NCBI GenBank assembly: GCA_023052935.1
Contig: CM041295.1
Span: 16,554,880-16,618,879 of the forward strand
DNA from: Piezodorus guildinii
Taxonomy: Eukaryota > Arthropoda > Insecta > Hemiptera > Pentatomidae
DNA: 64,000 nt
Reading direction: 5' to 3'
Shown piece after piece: positions 31,482 through 42,982 of the stretch; the first letter of the stretch is position 1; the number at the start of each line of letters is the position of its first letter. The position numbers and the translations under genes are program-made. The notes beneath the pieces are model-generated. The model was not told the origin of the DNA and did no database searches. It saw nothing but the letters and a program-made list of their open reading frames with translations.

Positions 31482-31581
31482 TTGTTGCCTACACTAATTT
31501 TTCCAGTGTCCACCTTCCATGCGAGTGCATCCAAGATTGGCTTATCGAACTTTATTGTGATTGGAGACGTGAATGCGAGAA
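31482..31581 (+). pseudogene. Endonuclease remnant between two MITEs
   Basis: The 100-bp spacer translates in one frame to PTLIFPVSTFHASASK, then GLSNFIVIGDVNAR. IVIGDVNAR matches the Asp/Asn motif of APE-type endonucleases of non-LTR elements (compare IILGDANAKV at 11480). The reading is cut by the MITE directly after this motif. Confidence 0.55.
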
Positions 31582-31966
31582 TTGAGACGTTGATTTCCAA
31601 AAGGTACTAAAGGACATTTTTTACAAAATTGATTTTTTACATATTTGTATTCTCATCACTTAAATGTTTCTAAATATCCTATTTGATTTTATTTATGTAC
31701 ATCTAAGTCCTTTATCCACGCAATTTATAAATATAATTATTTTCTAAAGGAACTAATTACACATTTATTTTCGATCCAAATTATAACAAAACATCTCATT
31801 TCATAACTTTAATATGATGCTATTAATATACTAAAAAAACAATTCTAGATTTTAATGCTAACAGAATCAAATTAGCTAATTTAATAATATAATAAATAGT
31901 GATTTTCGCGCCCCCTGTAAAATTTCCTAGAATGGATATAGTACCTTTTGGAAATCAACGTCTCAA
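31582..31966 (+). mobile_element. MITE E copy 2
   Basis: The same 28-bp inverted termini as copy 1 (TTGAGACGTTGATTTCCAAA at the left; GGAAATCAACGTCTCAA at the right). 385 bp. AATT flanks GAGACG...CGTCTC on both sides, a candidate 4-bp target duplication. Confidence 0.87.
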
Positions 31967-32120
31967 TTGTAAAACCATGATAGATGAGGGTTGAGGTGTT
32001 GAAAGGGAAATTTAAATTTAATAAGGAATAGAAAATCCAAGAATAAATTTATTAATAGTAATGGTATGTAATGTATGTGTGTAAACTGTACACACATACA
32101 CACACTAACATATATATATA

Positions 32121-32147
32121 CTGGGAGCGGCGTGGTCTACTGGATAG
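32121..32147 (+). repeat. S1 SINE head, truncated
   Basis: CTGGGAGCGGCGTGGTCTAC then TGGATAGAA matches the first about 27 bases of S1. It then joins RNase H coding sequence directly. Confidence 0.55.
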
Positions 32148-32460
32148 AATGAAGATGCTGACAAGGTTGCAAAAGAAGCTGCATTATCCAACGTCCAAAT
32201 CCACCCAGCTTACATTAAGGAAGACTTCAAGAATTACTTCAAAATTAATTGCCTGGTACTAGATGTGGTGAGAAGTCGAATTCACATATAAGTTAAAACA
32301 AATCAAGCCATCACCTTCTCCCTGGAAGACATCATTACGAAGTGACCGCTGCGAGGAAACGGCATTGGCGAGACTTGGCAGCCGATATAGCAGGCTCGCA
32401 CATGTAAATCTCATTCTCAGGCGCTAATTTTACTATCCCGAAGGATATGCCCGATTTTCA
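32148..32460 (+). mobile_element. RNase H domain fragment of an I/R1-type retrotransposon
   Basis: Translation begins EDADKVAKEAALSNVQIHPA, the (N)E-ADK-AKEA motif of retrotransposon RNase H. After a frameshift it shows ALARLGSRYSRLAHVNLIL then RR, a degraded version of LARLRIGHTRLTH-LL. Stops and shifts show it is dead. Together with 30300..30600 (opposite strand) it indicates at least one I/R1-type lineage in this genome. Confidence 0.7.
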
Positions 32461-33139
32461 TATTTTAAGGATTGTTTTAATTATTTTTTTTTATTATAAG
32501 TTAAAGTCGCCATTGTCTTCGAAAAGATTCTTAACAATTGACATATTATGTAACTTTGATACGGTTGAAAATGTAACAGAACCACCATTACTTTTTATAC
32601 AACACATTTGCTAAGTCTCCGATAGCTTCTGACAAGTGCGAATATAGAAATATGAAGCGAATAAAGAAAAAAAAAGTAACTCGTGTGTTTTTCCTTTTAG
32701 TTTAATTTGTGTATAGGCCTCTCTCAACAAAACCTATAATTAAGCACTGCCCTCAATTCCAAGTACTGATAGATAAATTAATTTTACCAAGATAGCTGGA
32801 TGAGTGCTTGATGGACTCAAGTGAAACAATTAGAGTAAATAAAAAAATAAAATAAAATAATAATAATACTGAAAAAAGTATGAGGGATATATTCAAAAGA
32901 TAAAAGAGGAACTGGAAAAGGTAAAAATCAGGAACAGGGATTGCTTGCATAGAAAGATTTTGAAAAGAAGTTGGTGTTCTTGTGGGATGGAGGAAGGGAC
33001 GAGGTAGAGGTGAGAGGAACAGTCCAGGAGGATGAGAAAGGATTGGAGGAGGTGGAAATGTGGGGGTGTGAGGTGGAATTAGTAATGTTATTCGCCTTGT
33101 ACTTGCAGGAAGATTCGTGCGAAAAAACAAATAAATAAA
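32461..33139. other. AT-rich DNA without supported genes
   Basis: A purine-rich stretch (32880..33110) gives a Pro/Ser-rich minus-strand frame with no domain. I consider it non-coding. Confidence 0.5.
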
Positions 33140-33146
33140 AAATTAA

Positions 33147-33845
33147 TTTTTTTTTATTTATTTAATGGAATTTAAAACTGTATACAGGAATACAACAAGT
33201 AAATTAGATGAAATATATAAAGGCATGAAACACATGTAGAGAAGAAGCTTCCCGATAGAAGCACTCTAAAAATGTTCTAAACTAGAAGGTCTCGGGGCCA
33301 TCTCCTTTTCAGACACCTCGGAGGATTGTCAGGAATTTAAGCAGAAGAAAGGATTGAAAATAGAGGATTAGGGTGGGAATGGAGTTTGCCTTGAAAGGAA
33401 TGGTATCTAGATCGGGCCAAATCAGTAACATACGGAACATTAAGGTCTTTATGGATTAGTGTATTCGTGATAAAGTAAGGAGCGTTGAGGATTTTACGAA
33501 GGATTTTGGATTGTAGGGATTGAATACGGGAAGAATTCGATGGTTTAGTAGAGCCCCAAAGCTCAACTCCGTAAGTCCATACAGGCCTAATGATGGTCAT
33601 GTAGATGAGCCTTTTGTAGTTAAGTGGAAGGTTTGAGCGTCTGTCTAGTAAGTGTAGAAGTAATCGAAAGCGGCGAGCAGTTTCTTGTCGTTTCAGTCTT
33701 GTGTGTGGATTCCAAGTGAGACGTTTGTCAAGGAGGAGTCCTAGGTAGCGGATCTGATCGACAGGGTCAAGTGGAATATTATGAAAGGATACTGTGGGAC
33801 CGGATGTCATTGGCTCATGACGAAGGGTAAAGGGTATTTGGTGGG
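33147..33845 (-). mobile_element. JA family 3' fragment, good open thumb domain
   Basis: The frame at 33337..33810 (157 residues) reads TSGPTVSFHNIPLDPVDQI, RYLGLLLDKRLTWNPHTRLK, NLPLNYKRLIYMTIIRPVWT and YGVELWGSTKPSNSSRIQ. It is the best-preserved JA thumb in the window. A T-run at 33147..33155 marks the poly(A) end. The flanks both contain AAATAAATAAA (33129..33139 and 33846..33856), a possible but low-complexity duplication. Confidence 0.85.
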
Positions 33846-33894
33846 AAATAAATAAATAAATTTAAAAAAATTGAGAAAGAAAACAAAAAAAAGA

Positions 33895-33900
<6 letters not shown>

Positions 33901-33951
<51 letters not shown>

Positions 33952-34029
33952 GTGTATGCTATTTTAAACGTAGTTACAAATTAAATAAATAACAAAAAAA
34001 GCGACAATATATGTATGTATATATATATA

Positions 34030-34063
<34 letters not shown>
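33901..34063. repeat. (TA)n microsatellites, two runs
   Basis: Runs at 33901..33948 and 34021..34063, separated by about 70 bp of AT-rich sequence. Confidence 0.9.
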
Positions 34064-34066
<3 letters not shown>

Positions 34067-34675
34067 TTATTAAATTCATATAATATAAATTTATTTGGGG
34101 CTAATAATCAAGAAGTTGGGCACCTATTCCAATACCCTAACCCTAACTAACTGAAATCTTGGCCACAGCCGTAAAATCCCAGCTCTGAACCCCAGGCTAC
34201 ATTCCTTATATTGTTTCAAGCCTGAGATGAAGGAAGCCTCTTGAGCTTTAATTCATGAGATTTTCTTCCTTGGAGATCCCTTTACCCCATGAACCCAGAG
34301 ATCTGCAGTAGGAACCTTTTCCAACAGAAAAGAAAACACTATATAATAGTTATTTTATCGTATACTACAGTCTTTCTTGTGGTAAATAGTAACAAACCAT
34401 TTCCTCATTATTCTCAATTATACCTTATCTCAGGTGTGAATATGTGTAATAAGTTAAGCTTTACGTATGGAGATGAAAAAACTTCCATTTTCTGGAAGGA
34501 GGAGGGGGAGTATTGAGTAAGTACCATAGTTATGAAAATGTACTAAATTTTTCACAAAAACTAAATTTTAATAATTTTATTTGATTAATTAAAGCTCCTT
34601 TATGATGTTTAGAGGATATTATTATTAAGCTGAATAATCTTGAAAAAAAAATTAATTTTTATGAATATTTTGGTT
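34064..34675. other. Unassigned sequence
   Basis: No gene supported; the 75-residue frame at 34289..34516 has no recognisable domain. Confidence 0.4.
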
Positions 34676-34686
34676 AATAGGTTATA

Positions 34687-34899
34687 TAGGTTTTTGTTTC
34701 GATTTGTTTTGTTTTTTATTTATTATTATTAATTTATTGTATATATATGAATTTATTTATGTTCTATTTTATGTAATTTGACCATTATTATTATTTTCTG
34801 TATATATAGTATGAATGTGGTCTCTTATCAATATTATTATTGTTCATTTTGTAACGAATTGTAATATATCTCAATAAAGAAATAAAAAAAAAAAAAAAA
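34687..34899 (+). mobile_element. JB 3'-UTR-only insertion with TSD
   Basis: The end reads GTATGAATGTGGTCTCTTAT, then CATTTTGTAACGAATTGTAA and TATATCTCAATAAAGAAA, then poly(A). It matches the JB 3' UTR of the nested inner copy (complement of 39825..39900). It is bracketed by AATAGGTTATA at 34676..34686 and 34900..34910. This is an extreme 5' truncation of about 213 bp with no coding sequence. Confidence 0.85.
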
Positions 34900-34910
34900 A
34901 ATAGGTTATA

Positions 34911-35570
34911 ATTCATTTTGGAGATAAAAAAACAAAAAAAAAAAAACATTAAATACAAAATTGGACGATTTTAAAACTAATTATAATTTTTAAAAATGAT
35001 CTATAATTAATATAGATATGCTTTAAATATATAAAAAAAATGAATAACAAAAAGTCCTGCAAAAGGTTTTGTTTGCCTAATTCTTCCCTCAGTTTTAGCA
35101 TACCACTTGGGAACATTCCTTACATTTTGTTCGTAGACAAAATTTGCACATTTCTTTCGTTTTTTATCATTCGTTTGGAGTCATTTGACGCACCCAGAGA
35201 CTTTTCTTAGAATTTTGGGATCAAATTTTGTTTTATGGAGTTCTTCCAAACTTCTTGGAACTTTGGGGCTCCTCCTTTTCCATATAGCTCTTTTGATGTT
35301 GGAGAGCGATGGCATGTTTTCCATTCTTTTTTCAAATGAAAAAAAAATTAGGCTGTTCCCTAATTTCTCAATGAATTTTAAGAAACATTTTGGGAAAGAC
35401 ATTTATTTCAGGCATAGAAAAGCTATTTCAGGATTTCAGTCATTTATAATTTCTTTGTAAGCAAATTTCTGTGCATTGCAGTCATACCAAGATAAAAAAA
35501 AAGGACTTGGAAGAGTTATTGAAGGAATAAAGACAATAATTAATTCATTAATTACAGGCTAATACAAAAA
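34911..35570. other. AT-rich sequence
   Basis: Two overlapping small frames on opposite strands (35181..35460) have no domain. Not considered genes. Confidence 0.4.
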
Positions 35571-35629
35571 AAAAGGAGAGTGTCCTAGATGCAGGAAAAA
35601 TCTTGCCCAGGTCACCAATATTGGGAGGT

Positions 35630-35910
35630 AAAACGTCTTGGGACACTGAGTACCCCACGTTTTACTGTAAAACCGGGATGAAAAAAAGTACTTTCGTTGG
35701 GAGATGGGGTACTTAGTGCCCCAACTGGAGAATTTTTCAATGTTTTTAATAGTTCAATAAATTTTTTCCGTATAATAGATTGTATCTTTCATTGATTCTA
35801 GGAAAAGTTAAATAATATGAAAAAATTTAGAAATTAATTCATTTTGTGGGAAACATTAGTAATTCCGTAGGGGAACTGTATAGCCCACGTTTACACTTAA
35901 AGGTTAAATA
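35630..35910. repeat. Unclassified block with GGGGTACT / AGTACCCC inverted motifs
   Basis: GGGACACTGAGTACCCCACG at about 35640, the inverted GGGGTACTTAGTGCCCC at about 35705, and a third related phrase (ATAGCCCACGTTTACAC) at about 35890. No ORF. Possibly part of a DNA element. Confidence 0.35.
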
Positions 35911-36065
35911 CATACATGACTAAATTTCATTATTTTATTCCACCTGATCCTATAGTGAATTATATGATACATTTGGAAAGGAACTCCAATGGTTTTGTAC
36001 AATCCATTATGTACACACCTAAAATATATTAATTAATGCATATTTTGTAATAAACGCTGCCATTT

Positions 36066-36185
36066 AAGTTTAATTATATTGTTTACAATTATTATACTCT
36101 AGGACAATAAAGACCACTTTTTATTTCCTGTTTTATAGTTCTGAAGGGTCTTGTCTCACGATAATAAAGAATTTATTTATTTACA
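36066..36185 (+). repeat. 3' end-like dispersed repeat
   Basis: It is an inverted match to 24540..24615, then GGTCTTGTCTCACGATAATA then AAGAATTTATTTATTT, resembling the 3' ends of JF-type non-LTR copies at 8661 and 51281. Confidence 0.4.
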
Positions 36186-36662
36186 TTTATAATTTGTATG
36201 CGTTAAAGTTGAATATCGATGGAATGTAGCTGATATCAGAAATTTTACAGTACAATGAACTGATGACCACATAAAAGTCTATATTGCAGGGAAAAAACAA
36301 TATTGAGCCGGAACTAATATGGACCAGCAAAATATGGATATTGCAAGTCGATAAAACCAAGAATTTATGTAGGTTCGTTGAAACGTGGGTTCATGATCAG
36401 CTCGTTGCCTAAAACAAATAGGATGGGCTACTTGGATAAATAAACCGAAAGGATCTGCTTGAGAGGCGAGGCTTTCTTCGCCATTTTTTACAAGTTTGGA
36501 TCCTGAAATTTGACGTGCCCAGATGATGTATATTAGAGGGGAGTATTCCTGGTTAAGTATCTGGGTTAAAACAAAGTAACAAAACAAAAATCGTTGTTTT
36601 GAAAACGCTTGTTTTATTTCACTAGCTTACCTTTTTAATGATGGAATAAAAAAATTACACAG

Positions 36663-36710
36663 TTAAACTCGGTCTCCGGGTCTAGGGTTCGAACCCCGGC
36701 TGGGGTATAT
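36663..36710 (+). repeat. tRNA-like B-box remnant
   Basis: GGGTTCGAACCCCGGCTGGG is a perfect B-box / T-arm, but no acceptor stem or A-box can be placed around it, so it is a SINE or tRNA relic, not a working tRNA. Confidence 0.4.
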
Positions 36711-37360
36711 CTGATATCATTCAATAATAAATTGAATTAGTAATTTTTCTATTTCTGAATTAGTAGTAATTCACTTGCCTCTATTGTTTTTTTTGTTGTT
36801 AAATTATAACTTAGAATTTTAATAATTACTTACATGTAGAGCATCAAAAAGCCGGCTTGATTATAAATTTACATTATAAATTGAGAATCTTTAATTGACA
36901 TTAAAATATGTATCCATCTAATATGTTATTTAAACAAATATTCATATTATACAATGTATTCTAGGTTAAAAATACTTCGATATTTTAATTTTATAAATTA
37001 TTGAGGCTTAACCTAGGATTTACGAATAAATGTTCTTCTGCATTGGAGAGAATGGTTAGAGCGGAGACACTTTAAACTCACAAATATTTTATTTAGGTAC
37101 ACTTTGACGTGTGCTGGCAGGATTTGTTTCCCAACTTAACCTCGACTTGTCTGGAATTTCGAATTGGCAGTTACTGCTTTCCCAACTGCTAATTGATGTT
37201 TGGAGAATAAAATATACGAGCTAGTGTTCATCAAATTGAAAAGTTATTTGTGTATGTGGCTACATAAGAATTCTTAATTTCATTTCGGTTCATTATTTTA
37301 ATCGACCAAAAAAAAATCCTCCCCCCTCAAAATTTAGGTTACGGAACCAAATATAATAAA
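36711..37360. other. AT-rich DNA, nothing recognised
   Basis: No gene or repeat supported. Confidence 0.5.
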
Positions 37361-37540
37361 AAAAAGATCAATAAATTAATTTTATAGAGGATAATATAAA
37401 ACAATGTAAATGAGAGAGGAAGGTGACTTAAAAGAAATAGAAAAACTAAAATAAGATAGGAACTACTATTATTTATTTTGAAGGATCTGTTAGTGAGTTG
37501 AAAATGGAAGATAAGATGTAAGTAAAAGTAAAAAAAAAGC
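37360..37540 (-). mobile_element. Short JA-like fragment
   Basis: The minus-strand frame includes QLTNRSFKINNSSSYLI, which corresponds to YLTDRSFKVNHNNSYSSIF in the JA copy at 53249. Only this short stretch matches. Confidence 0.45.
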
Positions 37541-38414
37541 TGGAAATTATTACACACTGGATTATTATTTTTAAATAATTATATTCGGGTATAACTGTTT
37601 ATAGCTGCTAATCTTTTCGATTTTTATCTATCTTCAATAATAACCGAGTTTTGGTGGAATTACAGCTAGTGTAATTTATAACTTGAATATATAGATAAAC
37701 TTTTTTTCTCTTTTTTATCGATCTTTACTAATACTGAAACTCTACATATTTTTCGTTTCTTCAATTTCAAAACTAACTAAGTTATGAGCGTATTTATGGG
37801 TAAAATTTCAATTTTTTCATTTCTTTTTTATAATTATTTGCGTTTTTTCGGATATATATATATATATATATATATTTAATATTTTCTAGGCTACTTAGGT
37901 AATATGCTGTAGGCACCAAAACTGAATACAGTACTCTCATCAACACTCTAGCTTTTGTTTCCTTTTGTTTTTTTTTGTTTTTTTTTTATTCGTATATATT
38001 ACAATTTGTCATAATAGACAATAATAATAGTGCTACAGGATCTCATTCATACAATATTTACAATATAAACAAAAAGAAAGTCAAATTACATAAAATAAAA
38101 TCAAAATAAGTAAACGTATACAATAACAAAATTAAGTAGACAAAATAAATACAAATAAATGAAGTTAACAAATAAATAAACAAAACATGTCACATTCATA
38201 CATATGTACAATATTTACAATCAGCTCGGGAACCCCGGACGGGGCTTGTCCCCCCACTTGTGGAAGGACAAGCAGAGCCCAAAGGATCCCAGCGCCTCCC
38301 TCTCAGCCGCATCACTGGTGAAAGCCAGCGGAAGCTAAGTGAGGGCGCCATAGCCACAATCACACCGCACTTGAGAGGAGAATCTGACCAGTGTCAGAAC
38401 TCCAGCATATGTAT

Positions 38415-39759
38415 TTACAATATATCTCGGGGCCACTGCCGTTTCAACCTTCTAGGTGGGTTGTATGGATGATTGGAGCTGGATAGGGATCGTGCTAAAG
38501 GATTAGGATGATGAATGAGGTTCTGATGGAATTTGGAAAATTTGGATGGAATTAGGTCTGATATAAATGGAACATTAAGGTCGTGGTGCAAGGTATAGTT
38601 GGATACATAATAAGGAGCATTTACTATTATTCGGAGGACTTTGGATTGAAAGGATTGAATGCGTTTGATGTTAGAACGTTTAGCTGTCCCCCACAGTTCA
38701 AGTCCGTAGGTCCAGATGGGCTTCAGTATTGTCTTATAAATTAATAATTTGTTCTCAACTGTAAGTTCAGATTTTCTGTTTAATAGTCTGTATAACTGTC
38801 CGAATCGTCGATTGAGTTCTTTTCTTTTAAGTCTTGTATGTGGGTTCCACGTCAGTCTTTTGTCTAGTAGTAAGCCAAGATAGCGGACTGTATCTGAAGG
38901 AGGAATAGGAATGGAATTGAAGTAAACTGGCGGACAGGAGTTTCGTCGAAGAGTGAAGGTTACGTGTTTGCATTTGGCCTCGTTCACCTTTATGCGCCAA
39001 GCACCACACCAGTCTTCGATAAGACAAAGGTGTCTTTGCAGGATTAAGGATGCTGTTTCGGGATCGGAACTGGATGATAGGATGGCGGTGTCGTCGGCAA
39101 ATGTTGCTAGAAAGGTGTCAGGATGATTAGGAATATCAGCGGTGTAAAGGATGTAGAGAACGGGTCCCAGGACGCTGCCCTGAGGAACACCGGCCTCAAC
39201 GGGATAAAAGTTGGAAAATTCTACACCACAGCGTACTTGAAAGGAGCGGTTTGAGAGATAGGATCTTAGAATGAGGTAGAGAGACTGGGGTAAATGCGTT
39301 TTAAGCTTGAAGAGTAATCCAGCGTGCCATACCCGGTCAAAAGCTTGCGCTATGTCCAGAAACGCACCAGAACAATACTCTTTGCATTCGAGGGCTGAGG
39401 AAATATGGTCTACAACTCGGAGTCCTTGTTGAACAGTGGAATGATGAGAACGGAAACCAAACTGGTGGGAAGGAAGGTTGTGAGATTCTAATATAGGCAG
39501 GATTCGTTTTAGAAGGAGCTTTTCGAAGATTTTTGAGAGGATGGGGAGTAGACTAATAGGTCTGTAGGATGAAGTGTTACTGGAAGGTTTACCTGGTTTT
39601 AGGAATAGAATGATTGTGGAATGTTTCCATAAGAGAGGAAAATAGGTGGTGCGAAGGATGCAGTTGTAGATGTATGTAAGAAAAATAATTGCTTTCTGGG
39701 GAAGTTGTCGCAGGATCTGGGGGGTAAGGAGATCGTGTCCAGGAGATTTACGAAGGGTC

Positions 39760-39761
<2 letters not shown>
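38415..39761 (-). pseudogene. JB outer copy ORF2, C-terminal part (RT)
   Basis: Read leftward from the insertion point, the frame is open without a stop: KSPGHDLLTPQILRQLPQKA, SYRPISLLPILSKIFEK, GAFLDIAQAFDRVWH, GVPQGSVLGPVLYILYTADI, FATFADDTAILSSSS, RYLGLLLDKRLTWNPHTRLK, and the RRLKRQWPRDIL end. Catalytic Asp and FADD are intact. The only visible lesion in this ORF is the nested insertion. Its N-terminal part lies at 44601..45950. Confidence 0.85.
39750..39761. repeat. Left copy of the 12-bp TSD of the nested insertion
   Basis: ACGAAGGGTCAG, immediately before the poly(T). The identical right copy is at 44601..44612. Confidence 0.92.
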
Positions 39762-39825
<64 letters not shown>

Positions 39826-39920
39826 TATTTTTTATTGAGATATATTACAATTTGTTACAAAATGAACAATAATAATATTGATAAGAGATCCACATTCATA
39901 CTAAAATAAAATAAAAAATT

Positions 39921-39995
39921 CATATATATATATATATAAATATATAATAATATATATATATATAATATATAAATATATATATATATAATAATATA
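39921..39995. repeat. TA-rich simple sequence in the inner JB 3' UTR
   Basis: TA and TATAA runs within the 3' UTR of the inner copy; absent at the same place in the intact copy. Confidence 0.7.
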
Positions 39996-40304
39996 AAAAA
40001 ATAATAAATAATAAATAAAACAAAACAAAAACCTATTATTGAGATAAATAAAAAGTTGGCAAATAAATAAACATCTTACACACAATCATAACTATATACA
40101 ATGTATACAATTGCTAAAGGGACCCCAGCAAGCGCTTTTCCCTCCACTTGTGGAGGAAAAAGCGGAATCCAAGAGATCCCAGCGCCTCTATCTCAGCCGC
40201 ATCACTGGTCTGAGCCAGTGGAGGCTGAGTTAGGGCGCTGTAGCCACAAACATACCGTACATGAGTGGAGGATCTGACCATTGTCAGAACTCCAGTTTAA
40301 ATGT

Positions 40305-41900
40305 TTACAATAGGTCTCGTGGCCACTGCCGTTTCAATCTTCGAGGAGGATTGTAGGGATGGGTGGTGCTGGATAGGGATTGCGCTAGAGGGTTAGGATG
40401 ATGACTAAGGTTCTGATGAAATTTGGAAAATTTGGATGGAACCAGGTCTAAAACAAACGGAATATTAAGGTCATGGTGTAGGGTACAGTTGGTAACGTAA
40501 TAAGGAGCATTAACTATTGTTCGGAGGACTTTGGATTGGAAGGATTGGATGCGTTTGATGTTAGAATGTTTAGCTGTTCCCCACAGTTCAAGTCCGTAGG
40601 TCCATATAGGTTTCAATACTGTCTTGTATATTAGTAATTTGTTGTCAACTGTAAGATGAGATTTTCTGTTTAGTAGTCTGTATAACTGGCCGAATCTGCG
40701 GTTGAGTTCTTTTCTTTTTAGTCTTGTATGTGGGTTCCACGTCAGTCTTTTGTCTAGTAAAAAGCCGAGATACCGGACTGTGTCTGAGGAAGGAAGAGGT
40801 ATGGAATTGAAATTAACCGTTGGACAGGATTTGCGTCGAAGGGTGAATGTGACGTGAGTGCATTTGCTTTCGTTCACCTTAATGCGCCAAGCATTGCACC
40901 AGTCTTCGACAAGGGAAAGGTGCTTTTGGAGAGTTAGCGATGCTGCTTCAGGATCGGAATTGGATGATAAAATGGCTGTGTCATCAGCAAATGTTGCCAG
41001 AAAGGTATTGGGATCGGTAGGGATATCGGCGGTGAAGAGGATGTAGAGGACGGGTCCTAAGACGCTGCCTTGAGGAACACCGGCCTCAACAGTATATTGT
41101 TCGGAAAATTCGGAACCACAGCGAACTCGGAAGGAGCGGTTGGATAAATAGGATCGGAGGATTAGGTATAAGGATTGAGGTAAATGGGTTTTGAGCTTAA
41201 AGAGCAGTCCCGGGTGCCACACCCGGTCAAAAGCTTGAGCTATGTCCAGAAAGGCACCCGAACAATACTCCTTGCACTCAAGGGCGGAGGAAATGTGGTC
41301 TACAACTCGGAGTCCTTGCTGAACCGTGGAATGTTGAGGACGGAATCCAAACTGGTGTGAAGGAAAATTGTGAAATTTGGCTAGGATTCGTTTTAATAGG
41401 AGTTTTTCGAAGATTTTGGAGAGGATCGGAAGAAGGCTAATAGGTCTATAGGATGACGTACAGTTGGATGGTTTGCCTGGTTTTAGGAAAAGGATGATAG
41501 TCGAGTGTTTCCACAACAGAGGGAAATAGGTAGTGCGTAGGATACAGTTATAGATATATGTAAGGAATGTAATGGCTTTAGGTGGAAGTTGTCTTAGGAT
41601 TTGAGGAGTATGGAGATCGTATCCAGGGGATTTACGGAGAGGAAGCTTTTGAAGCAGATATTTGACCTCAGAGGGATTGATTGCTTTAGGTGGTAAGGAA
41701 ATTGGTATCGGTGACGTAAGGAACTCTTCAACTATTGCGGTATGGGTTGGATTGAGATCAGAATGAGGAGTGAATACCTTGGAAAGGTGTAGTGCAAATT
41801 CCTGGGCCCTATCTTTGTCAGAAGCAGCCCAGGAATTATCACTACGCCGGAGAGGATGGGATATCAGGGGGATTTTAGAATTCTCCTCGTGACATTCCAC
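40305..41900 (-). pseudogene. JB inner copy ORF2, RT part after a frameshift
   Basis: The open frame gives SHPLRRSDNSWAASDKD, YRPISLLPILSKIFEKL, HQFGFRPQHSTVQQ, AFLDIAQAFDRVWH, GVPQGSVLGPVLYILFTADI, TFADDTAILSSNS, FLLDKRLTWNPHTRLKR and the RRLKRQWPRDLL end. RT motifs are all intact. The first few residues (MECHEENSKIPL) are out of frame: the true frame joins ORF2-N at about 41865..41895, where the base count differs from the intact copy. Confidence 0.88.
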
Positions 41901-42982
41901 AAGGAATTGTCACGAGTCGAGAGAGAGGAGAGGTAAGTATTGTAGGATTGGGATCGGAAGATCGCCAACTCCCGCTTTAATTTTCTACAAAAAAAGTTAT
42001 AGGAGCGGCGATCCTCTGGGTGGCGGGTGCGTTGCCATAATGTTCTGGCTCGGCGTTTGCTGTTGATGAGGTCTGTCAGGTGTTGTGGTAAATGGCTTTT
42101 ATAAGGAATTATTTGGGATTGTTTGGGAGAGGAGGCAGTCCAGGCGGCTTGTTGAATAGCGGTCGTAAAGGAATTTACGGCGTCGTCAAGGTCATTTGGG
42201 GTTTTGAGAATCACTCTGAGGTCAATATCATTAGTGAGGATTTCGCGGAAGAGGTTCCAGTTGACAGGGCCTCTAATGAATGACGGTGGGATAGGTTTAG
42301 GAATAGGTGTTATGGATACATTTAGAATCAATGGACTATGATCAGAGGATAGTTCATCAAGGCGAGCTATGGAAAAATTAAGAGAGCCTAATCCGCTGTG
42401 GATGAAGAAGTCGAGGATGTCAGGATTACGGCTAGGATCTGTTGGCCAGTAGGTAGGAGAATCGGGAGGTAGGAGATGAAAGCGTCGGGAGTTGAGTGCA
42501 GACTGCAATGTCCGTCCACGAGAATTGGTGGTTCTAGAACCCCACTGTTGGTTCTTAGCGTTTAAGTCTGCACCCAAAATGAAGTGATTACCCAAGTAGT
42601 TGAGAAAGGATTCAAATTGGGCAGAGGAAATGGGATGTTTAGGAGGGCAGTATGCTGATGCGATGATAAGCGGAAAGGAAAAGGTTTTGATAACAATGGA
42701 AGTTGCTTGTAGGTAATCGTGGGCGGAAATTGGGTGTAAGTGATGGGTGAGGGATCGGCGGACTATGACAGCAGTACCGGCATGGGCTTTGCCGTCTGGA
42801 TGGTCTGTCCGGTATGTCGTGTATCCTGGTATTTTAAAGTACTGTTTAGTGGTTAGTCTAGTTTCAGTAATGAGTGCAACATCAATGTTTTTGTCTTGCA
42901 GTAAGGCTGTAAGTTCGTCAGTGTGAGTTCTAACACCATTCGCATTCCAAAGGAGAATGGATAAGGAATTAGGTGAGGTCAT
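41864..42982 (-). pseudogene. JB inner copy ORF2, endonuclease part
   Basis: The 372-residue frame begins TSPNSLSILLWNANGVR after the ATG and contains ITETRLTTKQYF, ILGADLNAKNQQWGSR and ELSSDHSPLIL, so the endonuclease active site is complete. It ends early (RRILKSP) because of a small indel near 41880. The start ATG directly abuts the ORF1 stop (TAAATG), as in the intact copy. Confidence 0.88.

Noticed and set aside
32753..33130. 125-residue Pro-rich minus-strand frame
   Set aside because: Low-complexity translation of a purine-rich tract; no domain, and no splice or start context.
35181..35460. Two overlapping frames on opposite strands
   Set aside because: Neither has a domain or homology; likely chance open frames.
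36663..36710. Possible tRNA gene
   Set aside because: Only the B-box/T-arm is recognisable; no acceptor stem, D-arm or anticodon arm can be placed.
39670..39909. Plus-strand frame with a long poly-Phe run
   Set aside because: It is the poly(T) tail of the inner Jockey read as codons.
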